64,000 nt of DNA from Bactrocera neohumeralis (GCF_024586455.1 NC_065922.1:34220089-34284088); one strand, 5' to 3'; numbered from the stretch's first letter, positions 1 to 12,410 are shown. Numbers and translations are program-made. The notes: generated by a model from the sequence alone, not told the origin.

Positions 1-697
1 AGCGGTGCTGCATACTGCTTCATCGGTTTTTTCAGGCCAGGCAACAAAAAAGTCCGGGGGGCCACATCTGGGCTGTAGGGCGGCTGCGGAAGCGTTGGGA
101 TACCGACCTTGGTTAGGTAACTGTTCACAAGAAAGGCGGTGTTAGCCGGGGCGTGTGCAACTTCGGTTGCGATGTCTTGTCGGACCCGATTGACCCTTTG
201 TTTGAGTCTCTTTAGGACTTCCACGTAAAACTTGGCGTTAACGGTTTGCCCAATAGGAACAAATTCATGGTGGAAATGCCTTTGATGTCAAAAAAAAGGA
301 GTATCGTTTTCACTTTGGATTTGCTCATTCTTTTCTTTTTTGGGCGAGGAGACGCCGGCGGGTACCACTCGGAAGATTGCCTCTTTGTCTCAGTATCATA
401 CTCAAAGATCCATGACTCGTCACCTGTTCTTGATGATATCAAACGTCTCTGTCGCAGATTTACCGAATTTCACACAGAATTTAATAGCGAACCTCTGCTC
501 TAACGAACGCTGCATTTTCAGCTTGCACAACTCACAGAAACATGTCGAGCGAAAATGTTTGTCCTAACTCTCCAGGTGCTCAAAGACAACTGACCCGCCG
601 CTCGTTCGTTAGCTAAGTAGGTATGCCCTCTACCAAATCCAGTGGGTACAGTCGTGGCGGAAGAAAAACAGTCCTATTACTTTCCGGACAAACCCTG
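1..697 (-). mobile_element. Mariner-like transposon fragment (family D), cut by window start
   Basis: The minus strand reads a broken mariner transposase. The piece at 212-442 contains a GDESW motif around the first catalytic Asp and the FFDIKGI region typical of IS630/Tc1/mariner DDE transposases. The right end is an inverted-repeat terminus (minus-strand CAGGGTTTGTCCGGAAAGTA) abutting a TA at 698-699, the expected mariner target-site duplication. The same family and terminus recur at 52159-53038. The other end lies outside the window. The reading frame is interrupted, so it is non-autonomous. Confidence 0.8.
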
Positions 698-944
698 TAT
701 ATTTATAGTATGTTGGATTCAGAGTGGTTAGCATCTACTGCCCTCCCTGCTACTTACATAAAATATAACAGCGGCTTATAACCTAAAATTGATGATTTGA
801 GCTCATTCTGCGAATGAGTCAGTTAGTTAAAACGCTTTCTCTAGCATTTTTATAGTGATTTTTGGAAAATTTGCGAAAGACAAAAGGCTTTTTTTTAAGT
901 AAAATATTTTCTAATAAATTCACATTGTAATAGTTTATTTATAT

Positions 945-1454
945 TTTTATACCCTGAACAGGGTATATTAAGTTTGTCACGATCTTTGTAACACCCAGAA
1001 AGAAGCGTCGGAGACCCTATAAAGTATATATATAAATGATCAGTATGTTGAGCTGAGTCGATTTAACTATGTCCGTCTGTCTGTCAGTCCGTCCGTCCGT
1101 CTGTATATATAAGAACTAGTCCCTCAGTTTTTAAGATATCGTTTTGAAATTTTGCAAACGTCATTTTCTCTTAAAAAAGCTGAACGGCCGATATCGGACC
1201 ACTATATGCGATAAACTGAACGATCGGAATCAAGTTTTTGTATGAAAAACTTTCACATTTGACAATGTATCTTCACCAAATTTGGTATAGATTATTTTCT
1301 AAGGCAACAATATAATCTTCGAAGAAATTGGTCAGATCGGTTAACTATAGCATATAGCTTCCATACAAACTGAACACATAGTTACTAAAAGAAATGCACC
1401 TGTTAAGGGTATAAAAGCTTCGGTGCAGCCGAAGTTAACATTTTTTCTTGTTGT
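945..1454 (+). repeat. Hairpin-ended dispersed repeat, copy 1
   Basis: This is a roughly 510-bp non-coding repeat. It begins with a short palindrome (ATACCCTGAACAGGGTAT, 949-966) and ends with another (CTTCGGTGCAGCCGAAG, 1418-1434) followed by TTAACATTTTTTCTTG. The interior has a GTCCGTCTGT-type tract and a module containing TATAGCATATAGCTTCCATA. The same layout recurs near 7985, 12490, 22680, 29797, 44320, 51836 and 61565. No ORF is present. Hairpins at the ends suggest a non-autonomous mobile element, but its class cannot be assigned from sequence alone. Confidence 0.65.
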
Positions 1455-3039
1455 ATGTATTTTCGTATATATTAAGTAACTTTATCTCTTTTACAAACAA
1501 AATAATATTACCCCTTTTCGAAGAACGACTTATTTACATTTTTATATGCATATGAAATTAATATTTAATGAACAACAGGGTAATCATTACTTCTTTGATT
1601 ACACACATAGATTAATCACACAGTGGAAGCCTGTTGAACTAGCCACGCACTAGTCAAGCTAACTGAATAAAACCTTAATATACTGAATTTTGCATACATT
1701 TTTATTCCGGTTTTGTGGGAGTAACTATGATCAATATGTTCTCAGCACACTTTTAATTAAATACAAGACTTTTTCTATATTTAATAATTGAGTCATAAGT
1801 GGTTAAATATACCCAAACATACACATGTACATAAATGAATTTGGGTGCAATACAGGTATTATGTATATGTATATGTATACATATACAGTAACTCAAGTAT
1901 TCGTTATTATTTCCAAAACGGCTTCTTGCTTCTTCTTACCTCATTAAAAATGTGTAAAAATACTGACTGGAATGATTCTCATATTAACATCTTAGTATCA
2001 AATTAAAAATATATAAAAAAAACTTGTTAAAAAGTTGAAAAAAGTTGTTCAAGTTTTAGCACATTTTAGATGTCTGACTACAAAAAAATTTAATTTCTAC
2101 TACATCTACATATATATGTATGTAGATATTTTTCTTACGACATGAGTTCTGTGCGTTAATGATCAAATTATATTATCTTCAAAGGAACTGCGTTAAATAG
2201 AAAACACAGCTACTTAGTGGTCAAGTGTCGTGGGTAAATTACTTAAAGGTATTAAAGAGCAGAAATTCTCACAATCTAAAAGTTTATGAGCAAATACACA
2301 TACATACGTAAGTCGTCTACATTGTAGTTATTTTCAAGCAAACACACAAGAAAGATATATACTTAAATTATACTTTAAGTACACATGTACAACAAAAAAG
2401 CTTTAAAAAAAACCAACAATTCATGTAAAACAGACTTCAGTGCAAACACAAGAAGCGCCGAAGCTACTTTACCAGCTTTATACCGAATTATTTTTAGAAT
2501 AAAGAGTTCAATGGCATATCTACGCAGACTTGTGAAAAGAAATGGCATGAAGAGAATTGCAAGTAACGAAATTCAGTTTGAAAAATCAACGTTCTTGGAA
2601 ATTTTTATGAAAGCGAACACTAAAAATAATTTCATCTCTGATACTGAGCTGTGAAAGAAGTACACTCCCAAAATGTAAAGAGAAAGATGAGTTACTTTTG
2701 CTTAATACTAATGAGTTTAGTCGCATTACATATTTTCAACTGATAATAATTTTCTCTGAATCCGTTATCAAGAATACAATTTGCGCAAATGAAATTGAAT
2801 TGTGTTTTGGTTGAAGTTCTACTTCAAATACGCCTCGATTTTGTTATTCACCCGTGCCTAACCACATGGAGCGGTTATAGGTACCAAAAATATTAAATTA
2901 TATCGAAAACGTTTGCGATTCAACATTTCGCCAAGCTTGAACCTTGTTCTCGTACATGTGAAATCAATAACAACAATATTTAATATATATATAATTCAAA
3001 CACAAGAGAATACTTATGCAGATACCTCATTAAAGAGAC
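1455..3039. other. AT-rich non-coding stretch
   Basis: Nothing recognisable apart from an ATGTAT/TATACA simple-repeat patch near 1860-1890 and 2105-2125. An 89-codon open frame at 2385-2654 has no recognisable domain and biased composition, so it is not called as a gene. Confidence 0.6.
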
Positions 3040-3720
3040 TTAGCCGCAATGTGGTGTCGACAGGTGCATTGCTGCGAAGATTGCGCTAGGACTCAGGAGA
3101 ACTGAATATAGAAGGGGTCCAAACAGGACACGCTGAAATTCTCTCCTCCTTCAAACGCGACTCTGAATACTTGAAAATTCTCTCCTCCTTCAACTGCGCC
3201 TCTAAATACTTGGACCACTGCCTCCCAAAAGTTACTCCTGGTGACTTTATCTCTGCTCACTTACAGACTAGGGATATGCGGACAGGAAGAAGAGGCGCTG
3301 TAAAGGATCGCAACTAGGAGGAAATGTTGAAGGGACAGGTTTTTGTAAGGAGCTCTCGGTCATGCTTAACATAGGACTACCGGGCTACTGTACTGTTTTT
3401 CAGACAAAAGTAGCTGTAATTATGGTGGCAGTAGGCGAACTGCTTCGTCCTGTGGCCTCATTCAGGAAGGCGAACATTCACTCTAACAGCAAAGCGACAA
3501 TATTAGCGCCGAACTCACTAACTGTGCGCTCCAAGTTAGTTAAGAGATGTGTGTCGCCCGGAAACCCACGTTGGGGTATCTGGTCATAGTGAAATCGCTG
3601 GTAACTGCACATTCGAAGATGATGATGGAACAGGTGGCACCTTCACAACAGAATGGGAACGGGTTGAGTCTACCTTTTCATCTTGAATTGACTAGCTTCT
3701 GTGCGACTGTAAGATCCTTT
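3040..3720 (+). mobile_element. Non-LTR retrotransposon fragment with RNase H remnant
   Basis: The frame at 3362-3589 reads GLPGYCTVFQTKVAVIM and later ASFRKANIHSNSKATI. These match the pattern of the RNase H domain found at the end of ORF2 in I/Jockey/R1-type non-LTR elements (LPGYCSVFQ-like motif, then a strand with a DS/NS-K-A signature). The preceding 3138-3215 has a 39-bp direct duplication containing CTCTCCTCCTTCAA. The frame is broken on both sides, so this is a dead fragment. Clade assignment is tentative. Confidence 0.6.
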
Positions 3721-3891
3721 TGACCTACAGTAGATCTACAGAAATACTTGCCCTTAGAAAAGTTCCACTTGCCGCAATCGTAGAAGCTCTTTCTGAATAT
3801 TGTCTAAAAGGCATTAGACGCCTCAACATATTTTTAAAGGCTCAAAGCACTTTGTCGTTTTATAAGGAACTTATTATTATTTATGCTAGTG

Positions 3892-4394
3892 TGATCAAAT
3901 TGAAAGGTGAATTTTGTCCAATACACTTATGCCAACGAATTTTCCAGTCATCATAGCGCTTGGAAAAATCCTCCGTCGTTATGGCCATCAGAGCCTTCTT
4001 CGATTCAGCTTTTATATCCTCAATTGAGTCAAAACGGTGTCCTCGGAGTGGTCATGTGAATTTGCTGAATAGCCAGAAGTTACACGAAGGTAATTCAGGC
4101 GAATGCGGTGCTTGCGGCACGATATTAGTTGAAAATGTGGCGAAAGATCGCGAATATCCAAAGCAGTATGAGATGGTGCATTATCGCACATCTTTGTTCA
4201 ATAAATTCAGACATAGGAAAAATCGAAGAATTCACTTTTAGAGCCTCACAAAACGACACGTATCTCAAATACTAATGAATATTTTGACGTGAAATTTAGC
4301 ATACTAACAATACTACCAACTTACAGAAAAAGAAATTTACAGATTCGAAAAATACGCGAAGTATAAATTAAAAATTCACCTTTCAATTTGATCA
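3892..4394 (-). mobile_element. Internally deleted mariner with intact 24-bp inverted ends
   Basis: The two ends are perfect inverted repeats of about 24 bp, beginning TGATCAAATTGAAAGGTGAA at 3892 and its reverse complement ending at 4394. The interior near 3905-4190 is antisense to the C-terminal half of a mariner transposase: the minus strand encodes a degenerate version of the third-catalytic-Asp block (the region that reads LAPCDFWLF in sister copies). The middle of the transposase is missing, so the 503-bp copy is a non-autonomous deletion derivative. Confidence 0.75.
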
Positions 4395-6075
4395 TAGAAG
4401 TACACTATATGTATATTCGAAAGATAGGGGCTGACTTTTCTTCATATATAGTACTTTGTATATTTTTCTATAATAAGTATTGTAATATATTAGCTGACAC
4501 CTGAAGCTTTAATATACAGTTTACAACCAATTATCGAGCTAGTTGCAAAGGTGAACTCAAACTAAATTCAACGCATTATCTTGAAATTGTAAATTTGTGT
4601 GGGTTGTTTTCCCACGAAAGAAATGTGAATTGTCGTCGATTGTTTTTAGACATAATAACTTCAAAAAACAATCATATATTCCGACCAACTAAATAAATAC
4701 TGTGCAATGGATAAAAGAAGAATGGGCGAGAATTATTATCTTCTGCGTCATATACTGGAATACTGAATCGAATAAGCAATCGAACAGCTGTGCAGGGCAA
4801 CAAATGGACAATCAAGAAGATAAACTACTTTTGTATAAACACAACATGTGGTCAGCACCGAGACAACCGATAAATACATACATACATATGTACTAAACAC
4901 AAAAGCAGCAGACAAAAAGCACAATGCGGTTGAACAGCTGGTGAATAGTTGAATTGTTGTTATGAATTTCTTCACCACCTCTCACACTCACTCTGCATCC
5001 ATTGGTCGGTCATTCGTTTAGTGCGCGAGAGATTGACACCTTCTACAGCCGGTTTTTGTGGGGCCGGGCAAGCCAGAAGTCGGCAAGTGTCACTTGTTTG
5101 GGTTACTAGAATTCATGGCAAGGCTAAGCGGTAGCACTTCATAATTGCTTTGGAACGAACTTTTGTTAGTTTCAATAAAAACAAACAAACTTAAACTGCA
5201 CTTAAATGTGTGGTCGGTCGTTGATGGCAGTCATTTCCTGCTTTGCACTTGTAATCTATGCGATATGCAAGTATTAATTGTATTGCTAGGCGGTAGCTAT
5301 AAATAAACGAGCTCAGCGTCTTACAAGGCTGCCGAGTGGAATTACAAGAGACCACGCCGCGCCAACCTGTTTGATGGTGAAGGCCAAGTGTTATGGAACA
5401 TTAAAAAAAATCTATCAAATAAGACAATGGCATGTTAATAAATACTAAAAGTAATGTACTTAATGTAAATTTATACATGAAGTAGAGCATTGCAATATCA
5501 CATCGCCGGTTCGAGTAAGACCTAAACAATTAGTATTGAATAATTTAAAGATCATGGCCCTTTGAACTGTTGTGCGTGGTATTGTGGACTGTAAAGGAAT
5601 GAGTAGACATGAGCAAATCTTATATTCAGCGACACCAAAGCTATAATAGCCTACAGAGGTGCACTTCCTACAGCTTGAAATTGTATAAAAAAAAAATTTA
5701 TTTTTGATCAGTCAGTTTGTATGGCGGCCATATGCTAACGTGACCTAAAGTCTTTCTGGAGATTAGCGGATTCCATTTCAAAAGAACTGCGCGGGCTGGA
5801 TGTCTTCATGAGCCCAGCGTTCCCTCTAAATGGTTTCACCCAGTCTAAGAAGCTCATAATACCGCACGTCCTCCTGAGTCTATCAAAACCTTGGCGTCAG
5901 GGATATTCGGCTTTGCCGTTGATTGACTGGTGGGCCAGGTTTCCCATATAATTATATTAGTTTAGGATTGAAGTAATGACTACAGTAATCAAACCAGTTA
6001 CAGTTACAGTCCAGTTATAACCCGCTTTTCAACGACTATTGACTTCAACTCATGTCGCAGCTATATTCCTTCCTA
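4395..6075. other. Intergenic, no gene recognised
   Basis: No coding exon can be supported. A TATA-like box (CTATAAATA) sits at about 5297-5305, followed by a stretch of higher GC (5310-5390), which could be a promoter, but no downstream coding sequence was found. CATACA simple repeats occur near 4870-4890. Confidence 0.5.
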
Positions 6076-6694
6076 TGGATATCTTCTTTTTCTTTATTGA
6101 CGTAAACAACGCTTACCCGGTTATAGCCGAGTTTACAACAGCGCAGTCGTTCTTCCTTTTTACCGTTTGGCGCCATTTGGATATTCCAAGTGTAGCCAGG
6201 TCCTTCCCCACCTGGTATTTCCAACGGAGTGGAGGTCTTTCTCTTCCTCTGCTTCCCCAAGCGGGTAATGCGTCGAATACTTTCAGAGCTGGAGTGTTTT
6301 CTTCCATTCGGACGATATGATCTAACCAGCGTAGCCGCTGTCTTTTAATACGCTAAACTTTGCCAATGTCGTCGTATATCTCGTACAGCTCATCTTTCCA
6401 TCGAATACGATATTCGCCCTGGCCAACGCGCAAAGGACCATAAATCTTTCGCAGAACTTTTCTCTCGAAAACTTTTAACGTCGACTCATCAGATGCTGTT
6501 ATCGTACATACCTCTGCGCCATATAGCAGGACGGGAATAATGAGTGATTTGTAGAGTTTGGTCTTTGTTCGTCGAGAGAAGACTTTACTTCTCAATTGCC
6601 TACTCAGTCCGAGATAGCTCCTGTTGGCAAGAGTTAATCTGCTGACATTGTTGTTGGTGTTATTACTGGTTCCTTTGGATATATCGGGCTGCAT
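6076..6694 (-). mobile_element. Non-LTR retrotransposon 3' fragment (reverse transcriptase C-terminus)
   Basis: The minus strand encodes the end of a non-LTR ORF2: LYKSLIIPVLLYGAE (thumb-side motif after the RT core), then VFERKVLRKIYGPLR, a frame break near 6353, then RLRWL-type and MEENTPALKVFDALP, and WRQTVKRKNDC near the end. This order is conserved in two other copies here (23329-24270 and 54640-55825). The 3' end is marked by TCTTTTTCTTTATTGACG. The copy is 5'-truncated and frameshifted, as expected for a dead LINE insertion. Confidence 0.85.
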
Positions 6695-7984
6695 TTAAAC
6701 GTTCACAATTAGATGCTTGGTTGCCTCCCAAAGGTTCTGCGAGCTGTTCGCCGTCTTTCAAGCCAAAATCATCACATTTAAATTAAAAAGTAATGAAGAA
6801 AAACTCCCTGCAAAAACACTTTTGTTGGACATATTTGAGCGTCGTTTACACTTCAAAAGAATAACATAAAGAATATTGGAACAATTGAATTATAATCAAG
6901 TTACGCCATATCTTGACATATAGTTTAGTTATATTAAAGTTTTTCGAATCATTAAGAATTCAAGTATTTTTCCGTTTCCCATTCCTTGTAACAGTCTATT
7001 TCGAGAAAATCAGTATATATTTCTCAAATAGGACGTATAAACAGATCATAAATCTCAACAGAAGATCAACTGAATATTTACCAAAGGTGTAAGCTACTAT
7101 TTATAATATAGAACTATATTTCTATTTTAAAACTTATTTACTTTTACAGTTGATTTATGTAACGTAAATACTTAAGTGAATACTTATCTTAATATAGACT
7201 TAATTAGTTCGTTTTACTGCATAGTTAATAAGTTAAGTGTTTTAAATTTAGATTAGTGTAAATTTAATGCACACTCTTGCCCATATGCATATATTGTTAT
7301 CTCAACACCATGTGACACGTTATTCATCCCGCTCTCCTGTGGTAATCCTCAGTATCTACACGCGCTATCTGATCGGATGAGAAATGCTACGCTTATCTCT
7401 ATCTTTATCCCACAAATGTATGCGCATTTATTTTAATACTGCATTCGTACTTTTATAATTTATGGTGGGACTAATGCCTATAATGTGACCTTGTGGGTAC
7501 ACTGGGATTTTATATATTATGTGCATTTGCATCACAAGGTTAAGTGAACCCTTTGTTGCATTTTTATTTGTAATTTGTTTAGGAGTGGCCGATTTTAAAT
7601 TATCTAAAGATTTCAGGATTTTATAGCAAATCCATTAAGTGCACTATATACATAGGTTCTAATAATGGCTCAAGTTCGACCGCTTACTTTCAGGCGTTTT
7701 TTTTTACCAACTAACAAAAAAATGCATTCGTATTTTGTATAGAATTGACTTTTCCCTAATTATTAAGCGGAATTTTAGTAATAAATTAACAATGAATGAT
7801 TAAAGATAAGATACTGTATTATCTATAAAGTGGGAGCTCTCTTTCAAAATCACTTCTTTCGTCGGGAACTCTGCCATTTACATACAGATTAATCAGAAAT
7901 TTCTCAAGTATTTTGTTCAAAGAAAACTACCTAGAGAAAAAGAGAGTTATTTTGTATGTTAATCATAGCATCGTTCTCAAATTT
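6695..7984. other. AT-rich non-coding stretch
   Basis: No gene, RNA gene or clear repeat boundary was seen. Composition is AT-rich with scattered homopolymer runs. Confidence 0.55.
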
Positions 7985-8415
7985 TTTTGTCATTTTTACC
8001 AGAATAAGGAATATACCATAAGGTTGTCATGAAGCTTGTAACAACCAGAAAGAAACGTTGAATACAATATATGAGCAACATGACGATCTGACGATCGACT
8101 TACCCATATTCGTCTGTTTTAAAGCGGACTAGTCCCACAGTTTTAAGACATTTTGCACATGTTCCCTTATCCCCAATAAGCTGCTCATTTGTCAGAACCG
8201 CCGATATTGAATCACTAAGGATATAATGTAGCCTCCATACAAACTGATCGATCCAGCTCAGGTCATTGAATTACAAATTTTTCATTTCACATGATATCTT
8301 CACAAAATTTGGCTTGAATTATTGTTCAGGGAAACGGTATAATCTTCGAGCATATTTATCAGATCAGATCACTATAGCATACGTATAACTGCAAATCAAG
8401 TCAACCGATCAAAAA
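7985..8415 (+). repeat. Hairpin-ended dispersed repeat, degenerate copy
   Basis: It follows the order of the 945-1454 copy: a GTCATGAAGCTTGTAACA region with CCAGAAAG, a CCCATATTCGTCTGTTT tract, GACTAGTCCCACAGTTTT, then the TATAGCATACGTATAACTG module. Terminal hairpins are eroded. Boundaries are approximate. Confidence 0.55.
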
Positions 8416-9420
8416 CAACAAAGAACAAGTAAGGAAGGGCTAAGTTCGGGTGCAACCGAACAAGAATCAAAGCCAGGGAAATACTTTAAGGTGTAAAACG
8501 TCAATCAGGGGAACGAAAGCCAAACAATTTTAAATATACATATGTATTCTATATATAACTCATACACTGACATAAATATAAGGCTTGTTAAAAAAACGAT
8601 AAACATTATATGTAGTATATGGGAGTTGGGGTAGTATCAACCCGATTTTATCTTTTTTCCCAATACCATATACTATTACCTTGCCCCATACTAAAAAACC
8701 AATCATATTAAGTAAAGTCAGCCGGATGTTCGAAAATCCTGATATTAGTCATATATGGACTAAGTCAAGTTTTCGTTCAAATTTATCTATTTTAAACACA
8801 AATATACACCGTTATGAGTAAAACACGCTCTCTCATTTTCATTGAGATAACTCACATATTAGACGATATATGCGGTACAAAGTCGCCCGGAAGTTCGGTT
8901 ATCTTTATATTAGGTATATGAGGACTATGGGAAGTATTTGTCCGATTCAACCCTTTTTTGACATACAGACATATCATTATCAGAGAAGGAATATCCCGGG
9001 ATTTCAATTATAAATCTCACATATTGACCGATTTCCGATCAAAAGTCAAACATAGGCACTGGGACCAAATAATCGGCACCTAGGTTTTTGCTGGATTTGA
9101 GCAATTTTTGGTGGCACACACTAAAGACGTTATTCGTGCATAGTTATATCCCGTTATATTAATTGCTTCTTGATTTGTGTACTGGAAAGTCAAAGAATCA
9201 AGTGAAATTTAAAATTGTGTTATATGGGAACAAGGCGTGGTTGGTTCGCCCATTTTCCCACTGTGATATATGAATATAAGAAGATTGCACTCGAAATCGG
9301 TCGGTCGGGTCGAGAGATATGGGATTTCACCCAAAAGTGGACGGTGCCACGCCCATCGTCCCTCTCATACCATCTCGACGCCGTTAAGGAGGTAAAAACC
9401 AAATAGACGAAGGTCTCGAA
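8416..9420 (+). repeat. Second dispersed repeat type with related hairpin
   Basis: Starts near AAGTAAGGAAGGGCTAAG and a palindrome GTTCGGGTGCAACCGAAC at 8444-8461, resembling the CTTCGGTGCAACCGAAG hairpin of the other repeat family. The far part (9215-9406) has a short open frame that I regard as incidental. Boundaries are inferred only from the change in sequence character; the right edge is uncertain. Confidence 0.35.
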
Positions 9421-9542
9421 GGCTATATAGCCAAAAGACTATTCTAACTGTTTCAATGGCTAGAATTACTTTGAAGCGGATGAAATTCATTTGGAAAATT
9501 TTAAAGAATTTACATTTTGTAAACGAATTCACCATACTTTTA

Positions 9543-9651
9543 GAAATTAAATACAAGCAGTTTTTTTTTTAATTTTCTCAGTAGAAAATTAACCGTTATG
9601 TAATAATTTTCTACTGAGAAAATTAAAAAAAAATTGTATGTATTTAATTTC
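9543..9651. repeat. Near-perfect 109-bp palindrome
   Basis: The left arm 9543-9591 and right arm 9604-9651 are reverse complements over about 48 bp with only a few mismatches, separated by a 12-base loop (ACCGTTATGTAA). The core arm sequence is AATTTTCTCAGTAGAAAATT. It could be a fold-back mini-transposon or, if transcribed, a hairpin RNA. No flanking duplication is obvious. Confidence 0.85.
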
Positions 9652-11629
9652 AAATATTGCCTATAACGGCTTACTGAAGAGTAAAAAATATATAATACTA
9701 GACGTTAAATATAAAACCAATTTTTTTTTTAAATAAAATACTTAAAACGATTTACCACAAAATAATTGCATAGCGGATATTTTTTAAAAATAATTCGAAT
9801 GATGTCACTGAACTTCTTAATTGTTCGTAATTAATTTGTGCTCATAATATGTTTACTTATAATTTTTTATTAAATTAGCGTCATCACTCGCAATCAAAAA
9901 ATGTTTAATCACCTGATGAAGGCAAGAAATATATGTAGGTTTTTTTGTGAATTGTTTGTCTGCATTGCCAAAACAACAACTACAAAAATTACTATTATTT
10001 TTATTTAATCTTATTGCACGTCAACCTCAGCAGAGTTCAAAACACATATCGCTTTATGTCGCAATTTAATGAGCATTTAATAAATTTATAGCAGCAATTT
10101 TTGCAATGTGCAAAAGAATTTAATAAAAATAAATATTTATAGTAACATAAGTCTTCCAGAATTATCAAAATCAAATAAATCAATCAACACAATGCGAAAT
10201 ATCTACTTTTTTGAACTTTCGCTAAGAACGAAGAATCAAAAGTGCAACATAACTGGTGGACATGCGCGATAGCATGTCGGCGCCACAAAACTTGTCGCTA
10301 GAAATAATAATTTCTTGAAATACATACAGATTTGTGCGAGAAATGAGCAACCAGCGACACAATCAGAGCGCACATGTTGCAAGCACAAGATCAGAAACTT
10401 GACAAGATCAGACGGTCACACAAACATACATACATATACATATGTACATATAAGAAGCAGCTTCAGCTTTATATGAGACGTTATAAAGTAATTTGAGCGC
10501 ATGTCGCACATTTATCCTACATTTACCCTCGTCACCGCAGACACATTTCCTGAGCCAGTGATATGGATACGAAATAATGTGAAGTCATTGTCGGCTGCTG
10601 ACTGCAGTATTAGCAAATTTATCTTTATTGCTGGCGAGAATAAATACCATAAAATATTGTGCGCGATTTTTATATCTTAACCTTATTTGAATGTGAAGCG
10701 TTATTGCCTTGTTTCATACTCCTCTGCCTTTCTACTTTCTGCCTATACAAAGCCTTATATATATATACATATATATATACATATATACATCTTATATACA
10801 AATATGCATTAGGAATATGTATACTACATACATATACATATATGTATCAGGTATCAGGTATGCGGTATAACTGGTTGCTCCTCATTTCTATCCTTCTGCA
10901 GATCGTTGTTATATTTCGTTGCCGTCATTCAACTTTTTATTAACTGCTCACATTGATAAACGGTTTATTTTTAATTGCGCTCACGCGTTTTTCTATACAT
11001 TTTATTCATTTTACAATTGTCATAATGAGTTTTATCCGCAAATCGCAATTTTATTCCTTACTATTTTCTTTGAAAGTATAGCGTCCAAGCTTATCTAGTC
11101 CCCAACATTCTCGGTGCGTGTGTTGGCATTTAGTCACTCGATTCATATATGGAAACACGCTAAGCAACCAGTTCTTTGGGAAGTCTAGGCTTAAGAGCGA
11201 AGATCTTGACATATTTAAGTAGGCACATACATGTCTACTGTCAACATACATATGTGGAAATATATGTTATACATAATGTGTGTATAATGTAGTCGCATAA
11301 AACTATGTTCTGTTTGTTTTTTTTTTTGTGCGCAAACTAATTAAGTATCTTAAGAAGTCTTGTTTTGTGATCTGATTAGATTATCACACCAATTTGCTGA
11401 ATCGTTTTATCAACAATGCGTTTGTTTGTATGTGAACTTTACCATAATGCTGTTAATTAAAAGCGTTATTTACAAAACTTGAAAAAGTGCTAATTAAATA
11501 TTTGCACTTTTTAGCAGAACATGTGTGAGAAAATGAGATTACAACGTTTTGTTAATCAAATTAAGGGGTATGAGAAATTTTGTGTTTTTGTGTGTTTTTT
11601 AATATGAACTATGTTTTAAGAAACGCAAA
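9652..11629. other. AT-rich non-coding stretch with TATA/CATA microsatellite
   Basis: Holds a TATATACA-type microsatellite at about 10755-10850 and CATACA repeats near 10420-10450. The ORFs that run through the microsatellite (10659-10943) are low-complexity artefacts. No gene supported. Confidence 0.55.
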
Positions 11630-12410
11630 CAATAGTAAGACTTTGTTCATAATTTTTAAACACTTAATTTATTCTTCAAAATCCATGAACGTCTCATCCA
11701 AGTAAACCCCTTGTTCCTAATAGAATTGTGGCAACGTTTTTTTTTTCAAACCTCGAAACAGTTTTTAAAGTCAATTACCGAAATAGCCTTCAATGCGCTT
11801 AGCGATTCACGTTTTATGTCTTCAATTGACTTAGAACGGTTTCCTCGGAGCCTTCGTTTGAGTTTGCTGAATAGCCAGAAGTCACACGGAGCTAAATCAG
11901 GCAAATCAGGTTGTAGTGCGATATTGGTTGAAAATTTGGCGAAAAACTCACGACGAATCAATGCAGTATGCGACGGTGCATTATCGTGGAGCAAAAAACA
12001 AGAGTTGTGGGCCCATAATTCCGGCCATTTTTACGATTAGCTTCACGAAAACAACACATAACGCTCAAATAGTATGCGTCGTATTTCGAAAAAATTGAGT
12101 GATTTTGCAACCAATCGTGATTTCATTTTCCTAAGACCCAATAATCTTTCAAAATGGTTTTCACTGATCCTTTTGATATTCCAACGACTCTGACTGTTAA
12201 TTCTGAATACCCTCATTGGATTCGCTTCATTTTATTAATCTTTCAGAAATGGTTTTCACCGTCCTTCGTTCAACGACTCTGACTGTTAATAATCTTGAAT
12301 ACCAATCTCATTGTGTTCGACTTCATTTTATTAACGTGAAGATCATCAGTTCATGTTTTGACCGTCCTAAATGCATGCAATCTATTTTTCGTCGTCAACG
12401 CATTCTCGAG
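11630..12410 (-). mobile_element. Mariner transposon copy (family A), decayed
   Basis: The minus strand at 11746-11994 reads LHDNAPSHTALIRREFF and then DLAPCDFWLFSKLKRRL, the second and third catalytic-Asp blocks of a mariner DDE transposase, ending in FKNCFE. Upstream on the minus strand (12030-12380) are degenerate helix-turn-helix linker pieces, including a roughly 95-bp partial tandem duplication around CAACGACTCTGACTGTTAAT. The plus-strand left edge AATAGTAAGACTTTGTTCAT matches the family A terminus. Frames are broken. Confidence 0.8.

Noticed and set aside
2385..2654. 89-codon open frame on the plus strand
   Set aside because: Lys/Asn-rich, no domain, no splice or leader context; composition equals the AT-rich background.
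5297..5400. TATA-like box with a GC-richer downstream stretch
   Set aside because: No coding exon or splice donor follows that would make it a gene start; kept only as a note in the intergenic entry.
5508..5520. GGTTCGAGTAAGA, resembling a tRNA B box
   Set aside because: No matching acceptor stem, A box or anticodon arm at the right distance.
6353..6694. Reverse-transcriptase-like frame as a host gene
   Set aside because: Same sequence order occurs in two other broken copies in the window, so it is a retrotransposon remnant.
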